64,000 nucleotides of DNA from Garcia nutans (Eukaryota > Streptophyta > Magnoliopsida > Malpighiales > Euphorbiaceae): positions 10,436,501 to 10,500,500 of the forward strand of contig CANTUV010000062.1 in the NCBI GenBank assembly GCA_947685225.1, read 5' to 3'. Of this stretch, positions 46,401 to 58,262 are shown piece by piece. The notes beneath the pieces are model-generated. The model ran no database searches, was not told the DNA's origin, and saw nothing but the letters and a program-made list of their open reading frames with translations. How positions within the stretch are numbered: position 1 is the stretch's first letter; each line of letters begins with the position of its first letter. The translations under genes and the position numbers were made by a program.

Positions 46401-46812
46401 ATTTATTAATATCTTTTTACTCACAACTTCAAATTAAGTAATTCTTATGCCCACTGAAACTAGACATCCGGGGCTACATTTTATCAAAATTTCAGGTTGA
46501 TTCGAGCTATATCTAATTTTTGACGGTCCTTCGACATCAAGCCTACTATGCTGTCCTGAGGCAGCTTGCACATTGTCTACTAAATCCATCATATCTTATT
46601 CTGTAGAACTCCAAATTGAGTAATTTCAAGTTATACATCTACCTAAGACACAAATAAACAATTATGTCTTCTTTTGAGACTCTCTAATTTTGTCATTAAC
46701 TTGGATAAAATTCGAGCTCAAGTTATAGGTCATGTTCTAAACTTCTTTGTTCTAAGCCTAAATCATATCCTCTATGTCTGTTTCTTACCAATCTGGGATT
46801 CGGGATGTTACA
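43442..46812 (-). repeat. LARD 3' LTR
   Basis: Plus-strand start TGTAACACTCC, end GGGATGTTACA. It contains a 187-bp tandem duplication (from 44663) and a minus-strand TATA-like ATATAAAAGCC near 45930. A 79-codon plus-strand ORF at 45740 is repeated identically at 51624 in the other LTR and is a by-product of LTR identity. Confidence 0.92.
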
Positions 46813-46828
46813 ATTCTATCCCCCTTAA
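46813..46828 (-). other. LARD polypurine tract
   Basis: TTAAGGGGGATAGAAT on the minus strand, touching the 3' LTR. Confidence 0.8.
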
Positions 46829-49307
46829 TTTAAGCTTCGCCCTAAAGCTTACGTATTCTATATACTTTTTTGTTCTTTAACTACTGTCTTTGCTTTTGCC
46901 ACTCTTTCACCTTATTCACTTGATTGCTCTCTGTCATCTCTCTATATTGTTTACGCATTGCCTTATTTTGACACTTATTCATTTACTGGGATTAACTATT
47001 TTAGGATTCAACATGTTTTACCTTTTGTATTCTATTTTCTTCCCATCTCTGCTCACTTGCTGTTTATTATTCTACAAGATTGTCCAATAGACTATTATGT
47101 GGTTCAACATGCTTTGACGATTTCTCATTTGAAGCATCACTATTACTCTCTTGTATTTCCTTCAACTTTGATTCATGTTTGTTCTTTCTCATTCCTTCTT
47201 GTACGTTTTTCACTTTCTAATGTATTCATTTCTAAGCTTCCTTCTCTTTGCATTATGGTTATTCTTTATTTACTTCTTACTGAATTTGTATGTCCTATGT
47301 ATATTCGTGTAGTGTGGTGGCATTCCTTAAGTATCGGCTCATCTGACTTTCCTTGTGTTGTCATATATATGCATCTCGAATAATAGCTCATGGGTGATCA
47401 GTCCATGATACCATTATTCTTGAAGTACTATTTATTTCACTATGTGTCTCGCTCTATGTTGGTTACGGCCGATCCCAACATAAGGTGAGAACATCTTTCC
47501 TTTTTTATTACATTTCAAACTCTTTCTTTCCTTTCTTTTTTGAATATGTTTCAATTCACTTTTTGTTTATTTTCATATATATATATTTTTTTTCATCTGT
47601 ATATTATCACATATTTTTCTTACTTAGCTCCTCAAGGTAATAACAGTAGAATCAAAGTGGGATGAGGCAATACCATATGGAATTAGCATGGCACGGGTGG
47701 CCCTCACCACCATTTCATTTCCATGGCACAGGTGGCCCTCACCACCATTTTCATATCACAGGAGTGGCCCTCACCACTCTATAATCAACCAATGGCCCTC
47801 ACCATTGGCCCCAGTGGCCCTCACCACTGAGTATATATATCGGTGCCAGATAAATATCAAACCAGTGGCCCTCACCACTGGCCCCAATGGCCCTCACCAT
47901 TGAGTGTAAATATTAATGCCATATAAATACACTCATCCCAACTCTGATTCAATCTGAATTACCAAGGTAAGCATATCTTTCTAATATTTTATTCTCTTTC
48001 CTTCATTCTTTCTTGCTTTCTATATGCACGGATTGCCATATGTTTCATATGTATTCACATCTGCATGGATGTCACCATATCATATCTCGAACCATTTCTT
48101 GGCTCATTCACAATGCTCAGTGGCTCATACGGGCTCATTGGCATTTTTATTCACTCATACTGTCATATTATTTATTTCCCCAGTGCTATACTTTGTGAGC
48201 CTTATATTTTTCAAGTATCAGGCTTTCCACTGTTTCATCTCTTTATTCTCTTTCTGCATATATATTATTTAGCATGTCTTTATGTATGTATGGTATGTCT
48301 TTCTGTTTGTACAGTATATGTTACGTTTTATGTGAAGACATTTAAATATTGTATGTATAGTACTCAGTATGTCTCACATAAGTATAGATATTATATGCAC
48401 CGTGTTCGGTATGTCTCACATGGATATGCTCTGTACAATTTATGATATATCACATGTACATTGATTTGCGGGTCCAATCATTCATAGCTTTATTTTCAAT
48501 TCAGCAACCATAACATTCCCATAATAAGTCGATCACATAATATTGGCATAGTAATCAAACTCATTTAACATGATTGAATCACATTCATATCAATGCACAC
48601 ATAGGCACAAAAAAAAAATTCTCAAGTTGTCAGAACACATTACCAAACATTTCCAACACAAGTTTAAATAGTTCATTACATAAGGAACACATGATTTCAA
48701 CCAGGTAAAGCATTAATCCTGGAGAATCTAACTAGTTTTGCTTCCTTTTCTTAGTTCTCAATTTTATTTTCTATGATTTTTTTTCTTGCCGTACTATTAT
48801 TCTTCACTCTTTCAATTTTAGATTCTTGTATTATGGTCGGTATTCTATTCGTTATTATTCTTTCGGTGCTTTTACTACTTACCTCTCATAATTGCCTTAA
48901 CCTTTATTGCATATATTTCAGTCTTTAACATACTTGTTTTTGCCCTTATGTGTATTTATCTTGCTCATATAAATTTTTGGTTTCTATTCTTAACTTACTG
49001 TTCATTCTTTTTAACCTTCTGAATGTCTGCCACTATCTAATTTCTTTCTATCATACTATGTATCTGTATATATATGCACCTTTCGGTCTACTTTCTATCA
49101 TTTCTTACTGACCGTCTATTCCAATTGTCACATATTTCTCAATTTCTAACTAGTACAGGGCTTACTGTTTCATGTTAATCATATTCACTCATTGCATTAA
49201 CCTCTTTCTACCTGATATCTTTCTATCTCACTCCGTTTACCTTTCCTCCGTATCCTAATTGGCACGTACTTTCCTATGGTTAACCACCCAGGAACGGCTA
49301 AACCAAT
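46829..49307 (-). other. LARD internal region, non-coding
   Basis: Pyrimidine-rich on plus. Only short ORFs without family resemblance are present. A hairpin array at 47696-47901 is the one strong structure. A long internal region without genes is what defines LARD-type elements. Confidence 0.75.
47696..47901. repeat. Seven covarying hairpins with constant loop CCCTCA
   Basis: Units GGTGG-CCCTCA-CCACC (twice), AGTGG-CCCTCA-CCACT (three times) and AATGG-CCCTCA-CCATT (twice). Some extend to seven pairs (CCAATGG/CCATTGG at ~47789-47807; CCAGTGG/CCACTGG at ~47862-47880). Each stem change on one side is matched on the other. Confidence 0.92.
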
Positions 49308-49319
49308 GCTCTGATACCA
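49308..49319 (-). other. LARD primer-binding site (initiator Met tRNA)
   Basis: TGGTATCAGAGC on the minus strand, five bases from the 5' LTR. Confidence 0.9.
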
Positions 49320-49324
49320 AAAAT

Positions 49325-52300
49325 TGTAACACCCCTTAACCCGACTATTTCCAGCCGAGCCAAGTGTGCTACACTATATGCAACATGGTATACAGAACAT
49401 GTACTAAATAAAATTTTTTTTCCTTTTTATTATAAATAATAATAATTTACACATTTCTTTAATTGTTATAATTACATTTTGAAAGTCCTTAACAGTACAT
49501 GCCAAGCTAAACTTTACTTTGCTCCTTACTTCGCCTCCTGTTGTGCACTCTGGTGCTCCTTTGTAGCTTCCCATTTGTCAGCTTGGACTCCATAACCTAC
49601 GAGTTTAGAAAACTAAACTTGCTAAGCATATAGCTTAGTGGGTACTTTAACCATTAAGTAGAAATTAGATGCAAATCACAAAATGTTATAGATATGGTAC
49701 CAGTGATTAAGAATCTGACTATTTTTATCCTAAATCAGCTCAATAGAACTAATTTGTAGTTCAAAGTTTTCATTCCGGGCCTTTAGGTCAAACTGCACTT
49801 TTTAGGCCACACCGGGTTTTACAATACTGCAAAAATCCCTCGTTGGGCTTTAAAATCTAAATAAAACACACTTGGGATGTGATTTTCAAAAAGCAAAAAA
49901 ATGCTATCTTGTGCTTAATTGGTCAAGCTTTCAAGAGCATATTTTTGATAATTTATTTCATTCCAAACGAATATTTTATCTCAATTATACCTCATTTATT
50001 TGTTACCAAATGAACAGTGAATTCTAGCATTTAGTTTCTTATGTACCTTGTTATCTTATTTCCCCAATAACTTTTGTTCTACTAATCTGAATGTAAACAT
50101 TCTTGTTTTCACTCGAACTAGACTCATATGAGTCCTTATGGTTAAATTTCTAGATTTACATTTGTTACACATAATTCTTGATGACTCCTTGAACTCTTCC
50201 CTGGCCATTTGGTTACTCAAGTCTGCGCAATGCATACTATTTCATTTATAACTTTACCTACGCAACTTGGATTGAGATGATTATTATCTTAAATTAAAAT
50301 AGACACATAAGTCTATATTCAGTAGCAATTTCAGCTTAAAACAGGCAACACGTGAGTTTTGGTAAAATTTCTAATTCAGCCCTCCAGTCTGCTAGGGTCT
50401 GCCTGCGCATGGTTCGCTCATTCGTGTGTAACTTCTACATTTTAAGTCCAATCGAGATGAATCCAACTCCTATGATTCACCAAACTACAAGAGTTAATTT
50501 ATATCTTCTATCACAACATCTAATTCCTGAGGTAAATGGACCAAAACCTGGACTCAAGGCACAAATCTCAGTCTGTCCGGTTTCACAATTACAGTGTGCA
50601 TAAGTTATACTCTTTTGATCATATCTTTTTATCTACAAGTGGGATTTAGGAAATTCAAAATTATATGGTTTCATAACACATAAGGGTACATTTAATTTTT
50701 CTTTCACAGCTTCTAAATGTGTCATTAAGGTCACCTGGACTCAAGGCACAAATCTCAGTCTGTCCGGTTTCACAATTCCAGTGTGCATGAGTTATACTCT
50801 TTTGATCATATCTTTTTATCTACAAGTGGGATTTAGGAAATTCAAAATTATATGGTTTCCTAACACATAAGGGTAAATTTAATTTTTCTTTCACAGCTTC
50901 TAAATGTGTCATTAAGGTCACCTAAACGTAGTCCCAAGTCACAGGTTACTGACTGAGGAATCTCAGTTTTTCAGTTTGTACGCCTGGTATCATTTTGATC
51001 ATAACTTTCATTCCACACATGCAAATGAGTTGGTTCCAAAGCCTATGGTTTAATGACTTAATGGAGAAAAATTAAGTCTTCTTTTTCAAGTTCTAGTTCT
51101 ATCATTTTTCTAGTCTAAATTTCGGTTGAATTTCCAAAAAAATGCAGGACACAAGGCTGGCTGCAACAAAACAACACAACATAGCACTCCCATATTTACC
51201 TCCCTTATAACCTCAACCCCAAAATCAATCAATACACAACAAACACTTCTATATCATCATCAAACTCGACCACATAACCACCACAACTCAAGCACATGAA
51301 CAATTATAGCAATTACACATCCAAATGCAAAGGCAATAGAGATCACTAATTCAAGAAGGTTAAAGTACCAAACTTTTTTCCCCTTTGCTTTCCTTAGCTC
51401 ATCTTTGATATTTTTCTTCTTTTTCCTTTAGCTTTTCTTGATTTCCTACAAGAATTCCAGCATACACACTTTAAACATACATCCTATGGTTTGAAAACAT
51501 AAGCTACCAATTCATTTCTTGCCAATTTTTCCTCAATCTAATCTCCTCTAACCTTAAAACCATTATTTCTTTCATCAAATCCTTCAAATAATTATTTCTT
51601 GAATTTTCTCCAAATCTAGCTACATGAACCCTAATTTCAATCTCTTAAATGAACTATTAATCCATGAAATTAAAACTAGAGATAGGTTTCTCTTACCTTA
51701 TAATCTTGTTTGTCACCAAAATCTTCAACCAAAAGCCTTAAACTTTGGAAAAATCACCTCCTTCTTCCTTCTCTTATGGTTTGGACGAGTTCACCATGTA
51801 AGAGAGGGCTTTTATATTCTTTCCTTAGCCTATTTTGATCCAAATGGCAGCCATAAGTGGTGAAAATATGTTGGTATAGATGTTGGCTTCCAATTGGTAC
51901 ACCTTATAGCAAAAATGGCCACTTTTAATTGGTCCACTTGCCTTCTTCTTTTATCTATTTATTTGGCAAGCCATTAGGCTTCCTTTTATTCATATTTTGA
52001 CCCCCCCCCCTTAACTTTCTTATGCTGTAATTTTATAGTCTAGGGTGTGAAAATATCAAAATACCCTCCGGCGATTAATCGATTGTAACTTTTAAACCGT
52101 GCGTTTTCGGAAAAAATTGAAACCCACGGTTATGACCCGATTAATCTCGAGAATATTCTTCCGGGGTCAGATATGAGCTCTATTAAGAACTTCCGACTCT
52201 AAATTTTTAAGTTTACATAGTTGCCCCTAACTTTTGAGAAATTTTCACTTAGGTCCTTTTGATATCCCTTCTTGACCGTGCTGTCTTTCTTTATTAATAT

Positions 52301-52699
52301 CTTTTTACTCACAACTCAAAAATAAGTAATTCTTATGCTCACTGAAACTAGACATCCGGGGCTACATTGTGTCAAAATTTCAGGTCGATCCGAGCTATAT
52401 CTGATTTTTGACGGTCCTTCGACATCAAGCCTACTATGCTGTCCTGAGGCAGCTTGCACATTGTCTACTAAATCCATCATATCTTATTCTGTACAACTCC
52501 AAATTGATTAATTTCAAGTTATACATCTAGATAAGACACAAATAAACAATTAAGTCTTCTTTAAGACTCTCTAATTTTGTCATTAACTTGGATAAAATTC
52601 GAGCTCAAGTTATAGGTCATGTTCTAAACTTCTTTGTTCTAAGCCTAAATCATATCCTCTATGTCTGTTTCTTACCAATCTGGGATTCGGGATGTTACA
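49325..52699 (-). repeat. LARD 5' LTR
   Basis: Plus-strand start TGTAACACCCC, end GGGATGTTACA. Compared by eye with 43442-46812, the outer parts differ by about 4-5% while 51185-51955 is almost identical. Confidence 0.92.
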
Positions 52700-54595
52700 T
52701 CCTTCAATGGTGAAGGTTATGCCATTTTAGAGTTTTGGCCATAAGCATGTAGTTAATCAATGTAATTGGTTTAAACATGTTAAAATATGTTTCTAATGAT
52801 ATTAATAAACTTAAAACACTAATTTAAATGGCTTGATATGGGTTTTCAATGTTAAAGTGAGGTGAAGCTTAATTTTGGGATTTGGTTTGGAGTGATGTTT
52901 AAATTAAGGTTTGATGTTGAGAATGGCTTATAATGTGATATTAAATGATTATTCATGATCGTATTTGATATAGACATTGAGAGAAAGTAGTTTGGCCAAT
53001 CCAAGTGTTGAAGGGAAACTTGGAAGAGAAGGTTGGTGGGAGTTTTAAGATTATTTTCGTTGCTATTTGAGGTAAGTACAAACTTTGAATATATATTGGT
53101 TATGTTTGCATGATATTTGGGCTTAACACATTTAGGTTGGAAAATGTGTTAAGCTACTTGATATGTTGGTTATGTATGTATAATGTGCTATGACATTTGT
53201 AATGTCATATATGTGTTAAATGCATTGTGAAAAGCCATTGATAATGGCTAAATTGCGTAAAATGTGAATAATATGTGTATTATGTGGAAATGCCCAAAGT
53301 AATTGGGTATTGTGTTATGAAAGCAAAAATGTGGTATAATAAAATGAGATATGTGGCATAATAAAATGAATTAATATTGATAAAAGTGAGAAAAGTGAGA
53401 AAAATGAGAAAGATGTGAAAAATGAGACAAGTGAGAAAAAAAATGTGAAAATAAGGCAATGTGCCTAGATTGAATATGTTAAAATGAGAAAGATATTGAT
53501 AAAGAGAAATATGAATAAATTGTGTGCCAGAGTTACGTGTTTGGCGGCATGCCTATGATTGCCTGCGAGCTAGACGCTAGGTATCATTGTGAAAATATTT
53601 TTGAGGTTAAAAGACCATGTCGTAAGCCTCAAAAATAAATATTTAAAGCTAGGATGAGTGAAAAGACTGGGTCGTAAGCTCATGCCTAGTTGGAATATTC
53701 CATTGACATATTGCCTACGGGGCTAGACACATGGTGTCATTATAGGCCAAAACAGTAACTCTGGAATTTGAATAGCACATTAGTTGTCTTTGGGCCCATG
53801 TTTGTGTTTGTTTATATGTGAATTGTTGATTCTGAAATAATTGAAGAGTATGAGAAAATGGAATGATGTGATGTTCATAAGCATTTTGCATTGGCATTAC
53901 TTTACATTTTTTTTATTATTAAATTTTGTACCACTAGGCTTCGGCTTAGTGTGATTGTAATTTGTCGCGTAGGTGACATGGACGTTTTGGTAGAGCAGGA
54001 GAGTTCTACTAGACCTGGTCGAGTCTAGGTTTGTAGTTTTTGAGCTTGAAGAGTTTTTCAGTACATCAAGATCAGAGCCAGTTGCCAGCATGTACATATT
54101 TGATATTATAGTATATTTTGATATTATGTATGTTATGATATGTTTTTTAAGTATATATTGTAAATTGTAAAGAATGTTTTGAATAATTTATTTAAGATAG
54201 AATCTTATATGTGTTGTTGATATATATACCTATATATAAGTATTTTGAGAAAATATGGAGAAATTCAGAAGTATTGGTGAAATGATGAATTGATTTTATT
54301 GGGAGTATTTGTTTTATGCAGGTTCTGTTTTGCTGAGTTTTGGAAACATCCAAATTATAGGCAAAACTCTGGCAAATTTTTTCCAGAGATTTTCATATAA
54401 AATTTATTTTGGGTTAATATAGCAAGCAAAGAATATTTATATACTATTTAATTTTATATATTTAGTATTTGAAATTTTAAAACAGAAATGTGAAAATTTT
54501 ATTAAACCGGTCTATGACATTTTTGTACCGTATATGCATATTTTACATATGCTGAAAATATGTATTATACGTATATAGGGTATAAGGGTGTTACA

Positions 54596-55156
54596 CATTT
54601 TCACTTTGTGGGTGCCTCAGTTTTCATTGTGTAATTTATTTTATGGTTTAAAGATTTTGGGACTATTGTAAAGAACATGTTTGCACCTTTTGGGAGGGTG
54701 TCCTATTTAATAGTCTTCATGGAAATTTGGACATTATAAGGCCATGTTTCCATCTTTGGGTCGGTGCCCATTTATTATTTTGTTTTGATGAAATAAATTC
54801 TTTATTAATTTTTGAATTGATATAGTATGGATAGTAACATAATACTTAAGAATTTTATAATATCTAGACCTAAAAAGGAGGCCGGTTATGAACCGGGCAT
54901 TCGGGCATTATAGGAGTGTTGGGTCATTCTCACCTTCCCCATACATACCTAACTTTCTGAACCCATTAGGGGGGGTTAGAGATTCCTTAGAAATCGAGTC
55001 ATCCACCCCCTTTTCTTTTTTCCCTGCCTGTCCGGGTGGTGACTCTATTTTCTTCGGGCTTAGGCTCATGTTCTCTAAGGCCCTGAGTTTAACAGTGCTG
55101 AAGTCGCAAGAACCATTCCACATGAGAGTGGGGGCAAAAATTCCCTCTCACAATTA
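54596..55156 (+). repeat. Tat-like LTR fragment (copy 3, right part)
   Basis: Continues 41793-42247 after the nested insertions. Same order as copy 1: GTGGGTGCCTC, TGTCCTATTTA, AGGAGGCCGGTT, CCTTCCCCA, CCATTAGGGGG, GGTGACTC, AACAGTGCTGAAGTC, and the LTR end CTCACA. Confidence 0.8.
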
Positions 55157-55501
55157 CTACTCCAGTGAGGATAAGAGAAGTTGATTTCGTTGATTTTTAT
55201 ATTATTTTATTCTTTTTTATTATGATATTATCCATTGCATCATTTTAGATTGCAATGTGTGCGTGAGTTAAGACTTCATGTTACCCATGTTATGTTATGC
55301 AAGGGATACCATATTTTCACTTAAGGTATGGAGATTGAGCATGGCATAACCACTCATAGTCTTGTACCTTTTGGTATATATTTGTTATGGAAACCTAAGC
55401 TTTTCAACCCAAAGACTAAAGTCCATGTAGTTGACCTAGTTACTTTAATTAGGTTTGGCTATTGTGTAGTTGACCTAGTTACTTTAATTAGGTTTGGCTA
55501 T
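55157..55501. other. Spacer between inverted LTR copies, with 39-bp tandem duplication
   Basis: No gene is seen. 55426-55464 and 55465-55503 are identical 39-bp units (TGTAGTTGACCTAGTTACTT...), the second touching the minus-oriented LTR end. Confidence 0.75.
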
Positions 55502-57584
55502 TGTGAGCGGGGATTTTTGCCCCCACTCCCGGTGGAATGATTCTTGCGACTTCGGCACTGTTTAGGCTCGGGGCCTTAGAAAACACGGGCCTAAGCCCGG
55601 AGAAAATGGAGTCGCCACCCGGACGGGCCAAAAAAAAGAAAGGGATGGATGACTCGATTCTTAAGGAATCCCCAACCCACTAATGGGTTCGAAAAGTTGG
55701 GTACGTGTGGGGAAGGTGAGAAATGGCCCAGCACCCCCATAATGCCCCGTTCATTGGAACCGGTCTCCTTTGCAGATCTTAATATTATAAAATTCTTAAG
55801 TATAAAAATATTATCATACTACATGCAATAATTAAAATAAAGCATCATTATATTAAAATCAAAGCAAGGTCCAAACAAAGCAAATAAATGGACACCCATT
55901 CGAGGATGGAAACATGTCCTTACATCATTTATGTCTAAACTAAATAGGACACCCACCGAAAGGTGGAAACATGTCCTTTACATTGGTCCAAAATATAAAA
56001 GCAATTTAAATTACATAATACTTAGCTAATGAGGTATCCACAAAGTGGAAACATACCTCTTATAATTTTAATACTAAAACAAACATATAATAATCATAAT
56101 AATAAAGAAAATATCCATCCATGATAAACTAAATAATCAAACATTGAAATTAAATAAATCAACCATCAAAACATATAATAAACTACATAATCAAATCTAA
56201 AATTAAATAAAGCAATAAATATATAAGTTTAGGGTTTTAAAGAATTTAGGGTTTTTTGGAACTTAGGGTTTTAGAACTTAGGATTTTAAAATTAGGGTTT
56301 TGTAATTAAGGTTTTGAATTAGGGTTTTGAGGGTTTTTGAAACTAGGGTTATGGAATTCAGATTTTGAAATTAGGATTTTAAAATTAGGGTTTTTGAAAC
56401 TAGGGTTTTGGAATTCAGAATTTGTAATTAGGGTTTTTGGGTTTAACTTACTACCTTAAAACATAATTTTGGCTTTGGAAAGATAAATTATGGTTTTGGA
56501 AAAATTATCAATATTTTGGAGTTTAATAATGAAATGGTTTAAGCTTTTGGATAAAAATAGTTTAAGGTTTTGAGTTTCAATAAAATAATTTATAGTTCTT
56601 GATGTAAAGTAAACAAATAGATTCTAACAATTAATTTAAATCCTCAATGGATACTAGATAGTTTTATGTTTTTTATGAAATGTGCATGTGGGGGTTATGA
56701 ATGCCAACTGATCAATGTGTTAATTAAATCAAATGATTAAAGTTATTGAAACAATGATCAATTTACTGCATGTTCAAAGATCATGGTACTGCGTATTTCA
56801 AAGATCAAGTTACTGCATGCATGTTTTTATTAATCAAAGAAACGAAGCTACTGTGAGTATGAATAATTTATGATTAAAGATCAAACCTCCGCCATTGGTT
56901 TCACCAAAAAAAAAAAATTTATGGATGAACAATGTGAAGACAGTATAGATTCTGCCTTCTTCTTTGGTTGTTTTGATTTTTTTTGTTTGTGGTTTCCTTC
57001 GCTATCCAAAAAGCTACTAATGTTCTTCTCTCTTTGTTGCCGTCTCTTCTATTTTGTGGTTTTAATCTCTCTTAATATTCATTGCCGACCCTCTTTAATC
57101 TACCTTCCTTTTTTGAATTCTAAAATGTTATTATTTATAAGCCCTAACTTCACTCATAATCATTAATCTAATATTAATCAATCCCTAAAATGAATTCTAG
57201 TTGAATTAGGAAACTTATCCAACCTCATGTCGACCTTGGGCTGCCCAGGTCGACATGAGGCATGATCTGGGGCCTCCAGGTCAACATGGACCAAAGCCAT
57301 GTCGACCTCCATGTCGACCTGGGACATGCTCATGTAGACTTGGGGCCTCCAAGTCGACATGATCCAAGGTTCATATCACTTGGGCCTTTGAACTTGAACT
57401 AATTTTGCATTTTTTAATTTTTTGGACCAAACCTTCTAAAAAAGACTTGGTTTAGGGTTTTGTAGTCGAGTTTGTGACTTTTAAAATTGGACAGACTTAT
57501 TAGAAGTTGTAAATTGGGTCGAATTTATTTTGACATCCTTTAATTAGGACTATATTAAATTGGGGTCAAAATTAAGGGTCTATA
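55502..57584 (-). repeat. Tat-like LTR (copy 2, minus)
   Basis: On minus it starts TATAGACCCTTAATTTTGAC (TG changed to TA at the tip) and ends CCCCGCTCACA. It holds degenerate CCCTAAA-like runs (56220-56450) and a GTCGACC hairpin array in U3 (57223-57362). Confidence 0.8.
57223..57362. repeat. GTCGACCT palindrome array in LTR copy 2
   Basis: 57223-57260 is a near-perfect hairpin: CCTCATGTCGACCT(T)GGGC pairs with GCCCAGGTCGACATGAGG with one unpaired T. Further AGGTC(A/G)ACATG and CATGTCGACCT units follow to 57362. Confidence 0.9.
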
Positions 57585-57730
57585 GTTTGCCCCCTGCTTG
57601 AGCGATCTGAGACTTTTCAGTAGAAGAGAGTGAAAAGCAACATGACTTTGAGCAGATTTTGGATGAGGATGGATACTTAGATTTGATTTGGGTACTTGGA
57701 CTAGGGGTAAGTTCTGGACTAAAGGGTAAT

Positions 57731-58262
57731 TTGGATTCTCGATCCTAAAGTGGACTTGGATACTCGATCCTAAACTGGATTTGGATGCTCGATCCTAAAC
57801 TGGATTTGGATAATTGATCCTAAACTGGATTTGGATACTCGATCCTAACTGGATTTGGATACTCAATCCGAAAGTGGACTTGGATACTCGATCCTAAACT
57901 AGATTTGGATACTCGATCCTATCTGGACTTGGATACTCGATCCTAAAGTGGATTTGGATACTCGATCCTAAACTGGGTTTGGATACTCGATCCTAAACTG
58001 GATTTGGATACTCGATCCTAACTGGATTTGGATACTGAATCATAAAGTGGACTTAGATACTCGATCCTAAACTGGGTTTGGATGCTTGATCCTTAACTGG
58101 TTTTGGATACTCGATCCTAAACCGGATTTGGATACTCGATCTTAAACTGGATTTGGATACTCAATCCTAACTAGATTTGGATACTCGATCCTAATTGGAT
58201 TTGGATACTCGATCCTAAACTGGATTTGGATACTCGATCCTAAACTAGATTTAAATTCTAGA
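57731..58262 (-). repeat. Minisatellite of GGATCGAGTATCC micro-hairpins
   Basis: About 24 units of ~23 bp (GGATACTCGATCCTAAACTGGATTT on plus). On minus the core is GGATCGAGTATCC, the same core as at 38260-38430, in the same position relative to polypurine tract and LTR. Confidence 0.92.

Larger units (their letters stand above)
43442..52699 (-). mobile_element. Non-autonomous LTR retrotransposon (LARD-like), complete, no coding region
   Basis: 9258 bp with a perfect 5-bp duplication TCCTT (43437-43441, 52700-52704). Direct LTRs of 3371 bp (43442-46812) and 3375 bp (49325-52699) enclose a 2.5-kb internal region. Orientation is minus: TGGTATCAGAGC lies on the minus strand at 49319-49308 beside the right LTR, and TTAAGGGGGATAGAAT lies at the left inner border. 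LTR ends (minus) TGTAACATCCCGAAT...GGGGTGTTACA resemble the chromovirus family. No gag or pol block is seen in the interior; it depends on proteins supplied in trans. Confidence 0.92.
42248..54595 (+). mobile_element. Tekay-like solo LTR, interrupted by another element
   Basis: Related to the chromovirus LTR at 15466: TAATATCCCAAAA (42438), GTAAGTTTTCAACTT (42966), TTTGGCGGCATGCCTATGA (53540), GTCGTAAGC repeats (53610-53680) and the end GGGTATAAGGGTGTTACA (54595). The segment 43437-52699 is a later insertion. Comparison with copy 1 of the host LTR suggests TGTTT (42243-42247) and CATTT (54596-54600) as a decayed 5-bp duplication. 42248-42434 has no counterpart in the chromovirus LTR. No internal coding region is present. 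Confidence 0.7.

Noticed and set aside
46674..47383. Several overlapping hydrophobic ORFs
   Set aside because: Pyrimidine-rich non-coding interior of the LARD; no start context, domain or codon pattern.
56220..56450. TTTAGGG-like motifs resembling plant telomere repeats
   Set aside because: Spacing and sequence are irregular (GTTTTAGAACTTAGG etc.) and the same kind of tract occurs inside the other LTR copies (40740-41000, 41820-42080). It is LTR sequence, not an interstitial telomere.
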